From CAYPXJ01 sp964414595 (lineage in GTDB: Bacteria > Pseudomonadota > Alphaproteobacteria > Rickettsiales > CAIJLX01): a DNA stretch of 8,562 nucleotides. Position 1 is the stretch's first letter; each line of letters begins with the position of its first letter. Location: the NCBI GenBank assembly GCA_964414595.1, contig CAYPXJ010000055.1, positions 1-8,562 on the forward strand, written 5' to 3'. Below are positions 6,019 to 8,562 of this stretch, one piece after another. The translations under genes were made by a program, and so were the position numbers. Below the pieces are notes generated by a model, which was given only the letters and a program-made list of their open reading frames with translations, searched no databases and was not told the origin of the DNA.

Positions 6019-6741
6019 ATGCGCCTCGATATTACCGTTCTTACGCTTTTTCCGGAAATGTTTCCCGGCCCGCTCGGCGCCTCGCTTGCCGGCGCAGCAC
6101 TTAAGAAAAATCTCTGGTCACTGAACGCGCTGAATATTCGTGATTTTGCGGAAGATAAGCACCAAACGGTGGACGATAAACCCTATGGCGGCGGTTCGGG
6201 CATGGTGATGCGCGCGGACGTGATAGCAAAAGCCGTCGATCATGCGCTGGAAACTGCCGAAAAACCGCTACTTATTTACCCATCTCCGCGCGGTGAATTA
6301 TTTACGCAAAGCCTAGCCGAAGAGATGGTGAAGACGCCAAATTGGCTGTTTTTGTGCGGCCGCTACGAGGGGGTAGATGAGCGCGTTCTGCGCCATTACC
6401 GTTTCCGCGAAGTGAGCCTGGGTGACTTTATTCTCTCAGGCGGAGAAATCGCCGCTTTGAGCATGATTGACGCTTGCCTTCGGCTCGTTCCTGATGTAAT
6501 AAGGGGGGCTCATGCGCTTGAGGAAGAAAGCTTTTGTTCCAAAGCTGATGCAAACGGAACGGAGCTTCAAGGCCTTCTTGAATATCCTCTCTATACGCGC
6601 CCGGCCGAATGGCAGGGGGCGAAAGTGCCGGAAGTTCTGCTCTCCGGTCACCACGAGGAAGTGAAGAAATGGCGGCTTAAGCAGGCGCAGGAGATAACCA
6701 AAAAAAACCGCCCGGATTTATGGGCAAAATACAAAGGATGA
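6019..6741 (+). CDS. trmD: tRNA (guanine(37)-N1)-methyltransferase
   Basis: A SPOUT-class trefoil-knot enzyme that methylates G37 of tRNAs reading CNN codons, using S-adenosylmethionine, and so prevents +1 frameshifts. The 240-aa protein shows LTLFPEMF near the N-terminus, DDKPYGGGSGMVMR (about 53-66), YPSPRGELFTQ, the knot motifs LCGRYEGVDER and SLGDFILSGGE, and YPLYTRP and LLSGHHEEVKKWR near the C-terminus. The catalytic acid segment reads EEESF (168-172), with Glu170 where E. coli has Asp169. After it, 12 residues separate SF from GLLEYP, where E. coli as I recall has two. The ATG lies one base after the rimM stop with no Shine-Dalgarno, implying translational coupling. The C-terminal domain is somewhat shorter than in the 255-aa E. 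coli enzyme. Confidence 0.97.
   Translation: MRLDITVLTLFPEMFPGPLGASLAGAALKKNLWSLNALNIRDFAEDKHQTVDDKPYGGGSGMVMRADVIAKAVDHALETAEKPLLIYPSPRGELFTQSLAEEMVKTPNWLFLCGRYEGVDERVLRHYRFREVSLGDFILSGGEIAALSMIDACLRLVPDVIRGAHALEEESFCSKADANGTELQGLLEYPLYTRPAEWQGAKVPEVLLSGHHEEVKKWRLKQAQEITKKNRPDLWAKYKG
6528..6567 (+). repeat. Imperfect inverted repeat inside trmD, possible in-frame insertion
   Basis: The left arm AAGCTTTTGTTCC (6528-6540) and right arm GGAACGGAGCTT (6556-6567) pair over two 5-bp blocks joined by two possible G-U pairs and a bulged base, around a 15-base loop. The repeat covers the codons for the stretch CSKADANGTELQ of TrmD, the place where the protein is about ten residues longer than the family norm. 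This resembles in-frame palindromic insertions known from Rickettsia genes, but I cannot confirm any relationship. Confidence 0.45.
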
Positions 6742-6746
6742 GTGCC

Positions 6747-7229
6747 ATGAGCGTGGTGAAAAAATTTGAACAAGAACAAATCGCGCGGTTGACCGCAAGC
6801 AAGAATATTCCGGCTTTTGGCCCGGGTGATACGGTTGCCGTTGGCATCATCATTAAAGAAGGTGAAAGCGAACGCGTGCAGCTTTTCGAAGGCGTATGCA
6901 TTGCAAAGAAAAACCGCGGTATCAACTCCGCATTCACCCTGCGTAAAATCAGCCATGGTGAAGGTGTGGAGCGCGTGTTCCCGCTATATTCACCGCGTCT
7001 GGATAGCATTAAACTCATTCGTAAAGGCGATGTGCGCCGCGCGAAACTGTACTACATGCGTAACCTCACCGGTAAAGCAGCACGTATTACGGAAAAGCGC
7101 GATTTCGAGCTTGAAGCTAGCAATCAGAACGATGCAAAAACTGCAGAAGTGAAGGAAATTAAGCCTGCTGTAAAAGCTGAGAAGCCCGCAAAAGCTGAAA
7201 AACCCGCAAAAGTTGCAAAAAGCAAATAA
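6747..7229 (+). CDS. rplS: 50S ribosomal protein L19
   Basis: Large-subunit protein at the 30S-50S interface. The core (residues about 1-115) carries FGPGDTVAVG, QLFEGVCIAKKNRGINS, FTLRKISHGEGVERVFPLYS and RRAKLYYMRNLTGKAARI, all diagnostic. I chose the ATG at 6747, which gives 160 aa: AAAGGA (6733-6738) is eight bases upstream and MSVVKKFEQEQIARL matches the usual N-terminus. ATGs at 6720 and 6738 are in frame but lie within trmD and lack proper spacing. The last 45 or so residues form an extension ending in KAEKPAKAEKPAKVAKSK, a Lys/Ala/Pro repeat likely disordered and RNA-binding. It begins five bases after trmD. Confidence 0.97.
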   Translation: MSVVKKFEQEQIARLTASKNIPAFGPGDTVAVGIIIKEGESERVQLFEGVCIAKKNRGINSAFTLRKISHGEGVERVFPLYSPRLDSIKLIRKGDVRRAKLYYMRNLTGKAARITEKRDFELEASNQNDAKTAEVKEIKPAVKAEKPAKAEKPAKVAKSK

Positions 7230-7230
7230 G

Positions 7231-7314
7231 CGTCATTGCGAGGGCTTCATTTCGAAGCATCCAGCACTAAATAATAGAATGTATTGGATCGCTTCGCAGC
7301 AACTCGCGAGGACG
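7231..7314 (+). repeat. Degenerate palindromic intergenic repeat (GTCATTGCGAG type)
   Basis: The 84-bp element fills nearly the whole rplS-leuC gap. The outer arms CGTCATTGCGAG (7231-7242) and CTCGCGAGGACG (7303-7314) are inverted copies at 10 of 12 positions. Inner arms CGAAGCATCCAG (7253-7264) and TTGGATCGCTTCG (7284-7296) match at 11 positions with one inserted base. The central 19 bases are AT-rich. The terminal CGTCATTGCGAG and the GAAGC-ATCCA block are hallmarks of a palindromic repeat family I know from Rickettsiales and various other bacteria. The transcript would fold into a long hairpin, which may stabilise the rplS mRNA 3' end. There is no U run, so it is not a canonical terminator. 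The leuC ribosome site GGGA (7314-7317) starts at its right edge. Confidence 0.75.
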
Positions 7315-7324
7315 GGAAAGTTAT

Positions 7325-8562
7325 ATGTCCGCGAAAACACTCTACGATAAAATATTTGAAAGCCACCTTGTTCACCAAGCAGAAGATGGCACCTGCCTAC
7401 TTTATATCGATCGCCATCTGATTCACGAAGTCACCAGCCCTCAGGCCTTTGAAGGTTTGCGCGTGGCGGGCCGCAAAGTGCGCCGCCCGGACGCGACGCT
7501 CGCGGTCGCCGATCACAACGTGCCGACAACGCCCGATCGCAAGCAGGGCATTAAAGATGAAACCTCGCGCATTCAGGTGCAAACGCTGGAAGATAATTGC
7601 GCCGAATTCGGCGTGACCTATTACAAAATGGACGATAAACGCCAAGGCATCGTGCATATCGTGGGGCCGGAGCAGGGCTTTACGCAACCCGGCATGACGA
7701 TTGTGTGCGGCGATTCGCATACTTCGACGCATGGCGCGTTTGGTGCACTCGCGTTCGGTATCGGCACGAGCGAAGTGGAGCACGTGCTCGCAACGCAAAC
7801 GCTGATTCAAAAACGCGCGAAGAATATGTTGATTCAGGTCGACGGCACATTACCGCTCGGTGTGACGGCAAAAGATATCGTGCTCGCGATTATCGGTAAA
7901 ATCGGCACGGCCGGCGGCACAGGTTACGTGATGGAATATGCCGGCGAAGCGATTCGCAATCTCTCGATGGAAGGCCGCATGACGGTCTGCAATATGTCCA
8001 TCGAAGCAGGCGCGCGCGCAGGTCTCATCGCGCCGGACGAAAAAACATTCGAGTATATCAAAGGCCGCCCGCTTGCGCCCACAGGTGCGGATTGGGAGAA
8101 GGCCGTTGCCTATTGGAAAACACTACCTTCCGACAAAGGCGCGAAATACGATAAAATCGTCACGCTGAAAGCGGAGGAAATTATTCCACAAGTTACGTGG
8201 GGCACGAGCCCGCAAGACGTTCTGCCGATTACGGCGGCGATTCCGGATCCCGCGCAATCGAAAGATGAATCGCAGAAACGCACCTACGAACGCGCGCTGG
8301 AATATATGGGCCTCAAGCCCGGCACCAAATTGCAGGATATCGCGATTGATAAAGTATTCATCGGTTCTTGCACCAATGGGCGTATCGAGGATTTTCGTGA
8401 AGTGGCGAAGCTCGTCAAAGGGCATCACGTATCTAAAAGCGTGAAGCTGGCGATGATTGTTCCCGGCTCTGGTCTCGTCAAAGAGCAGGCGGAGAAAGAA
8501 GGCCTGCATAAAATTTTTACCGAAGCGGGTTTTGACTGGCGCGAGCCGGGGTGCTCGATGTG
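7325..8562 (+). CDS. leuC: 3-isopropylmalate dehydratase large subunit (3' end outside window)
   Basis: With LeuD it isomerises 2-isopropylmalate to 3-isopropylmalate in leucine synthesis. It is an aconitase-family [4Fe-4S] enzyme in the cytoplasm. The frame is open from the ATG at 7325 to the window edge: 412 codons of about 470. Seen: LYDKIFESHLV at the N-terminus, VADHNVPTT (61-69), CGDSHTSTHGAFGALAFGIG (128-147), GSCTNGR (347-353) with cluster ligand Cys349, and PGCSM with Cys410. The final two bases TG begin what should be the third ligand, Cys413. GGGA (7314-7317) is seven bases upstream and lies at the edge of the palindromic repeat. Codons are much GC-richer than in the left part (42 of 60 G+C at 7441-7500). 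Following rplS by leuC is a known alphaproteobacterial order. Confidence 0.97.
   Translation, partial: MSAKTLYDKIFESHLVHQAEDGTCLLYIDRHLIHEVTSPQAFEGLRVAGRKVRRPDATLAVADHNVPTTPDRKQGIKDETSRIQVQTLEDNCAEFGVTYYKMDDKRQGIVHIVGPEQGFTQPGMTIVCGDSHTSTHGAFGALAFGIGTSEVEHVLATQTLIQKRAKNMLIQVDGTLPLGVTAKDIVLAIIGKIGTAGGTGYVMEYAGEAIRNLSMEGRMTVCNMSIEAGARAGLIAPDEKTFEYIKGRPLAPTGADWEKAVAYWKTLPSDKGAKYDKIVTLKAEEIIPQVTWGTSPQDVLPITAAIPDPAQSKDESQKRTYERALEYMGLKPGTKLQDIAIDKVFIGSCTNGRIEDFREVAKLVKGHHVSKSVKLAMIVPGSGLVKEQAEKEGLHKIFTEAGFDWREPGCSM

Noticed and set aside
6720..6746. Longer rplS start at 6720 or 6738
   Set aside because: Both lie within trmD without correctly spaced ribosome sites; 6747 has AAAGGA eight bases upstream and fits the L19 N-terminus.
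7397..7810. Minus-strand frame of 137 codons within leuC
   Set aside because: Product of the GC-rich codon pattern of leuC; no ribosome site and no sensible protein.

Overview
The window looks like a chromosomal segment from an alphaproteobacterium of moderate GC content. The right half carries rpsP-rimM-trmD-rplS followed by leuC, an order I know from alphaproteobacteria. The EPSP synthase is of the class II (CP4-like) type, and a PAS_5-type protein, a family typical of alphaproteobacteria, lies between folC and aroA. I cannot name the genus. There is no tRNA, rRNA, CRISPR array or insertion sequence that I can see, and no gene-free stretch longer than 300 bases.

Left part (1-1897): an AT-richer accessory segment. 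A Tat-exported protein of unknown function runs leftward off the window. Two unrecognised small genes, overlapping by four bases, run rightward. The 180-base gap between them carries two oppositely oriented 18-bp sequences that match the PhoB-binding Pho box. Each sits exactly 10 bases upstream of a plausible -10 hexamer. The three genes are therefore probably co-induced by phosphate starvation. This is the most interesting part of the window.

Middle part (1894-5032, minus strand): folC, then a PAS_5-domain protein, then aroA, read as one likely operon. It makes (poly)glutamylated folate and 5-enolpyruvylshikimate 3-phosphate. The shikimate route supplies chorismate, the precursor of folate's p-aminobenzoate, so the two enzymes are linked metabolically. 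The aroA start codon directly abuts the stop of the PAS gene, and aroA ends by overlapping the convergent small gene by four bases.

Right part (5133-8562, plus strand): a translation and tRNA-modification operon made of ribosomal protein S16, 16S processing factor RimM, tRNA m1G37 methyltransferase TrmD and ribosomal protein L19. It is followed, across an 84-bp degenerate palindromic repeat, by the first 412 codons of leuC. TrmD carries an apparent extra stretch of about ten residues that coincides with an inverted repeat in the DNA. The folC operon and rpsP operon are divergent and seem to have overlapping promoters.
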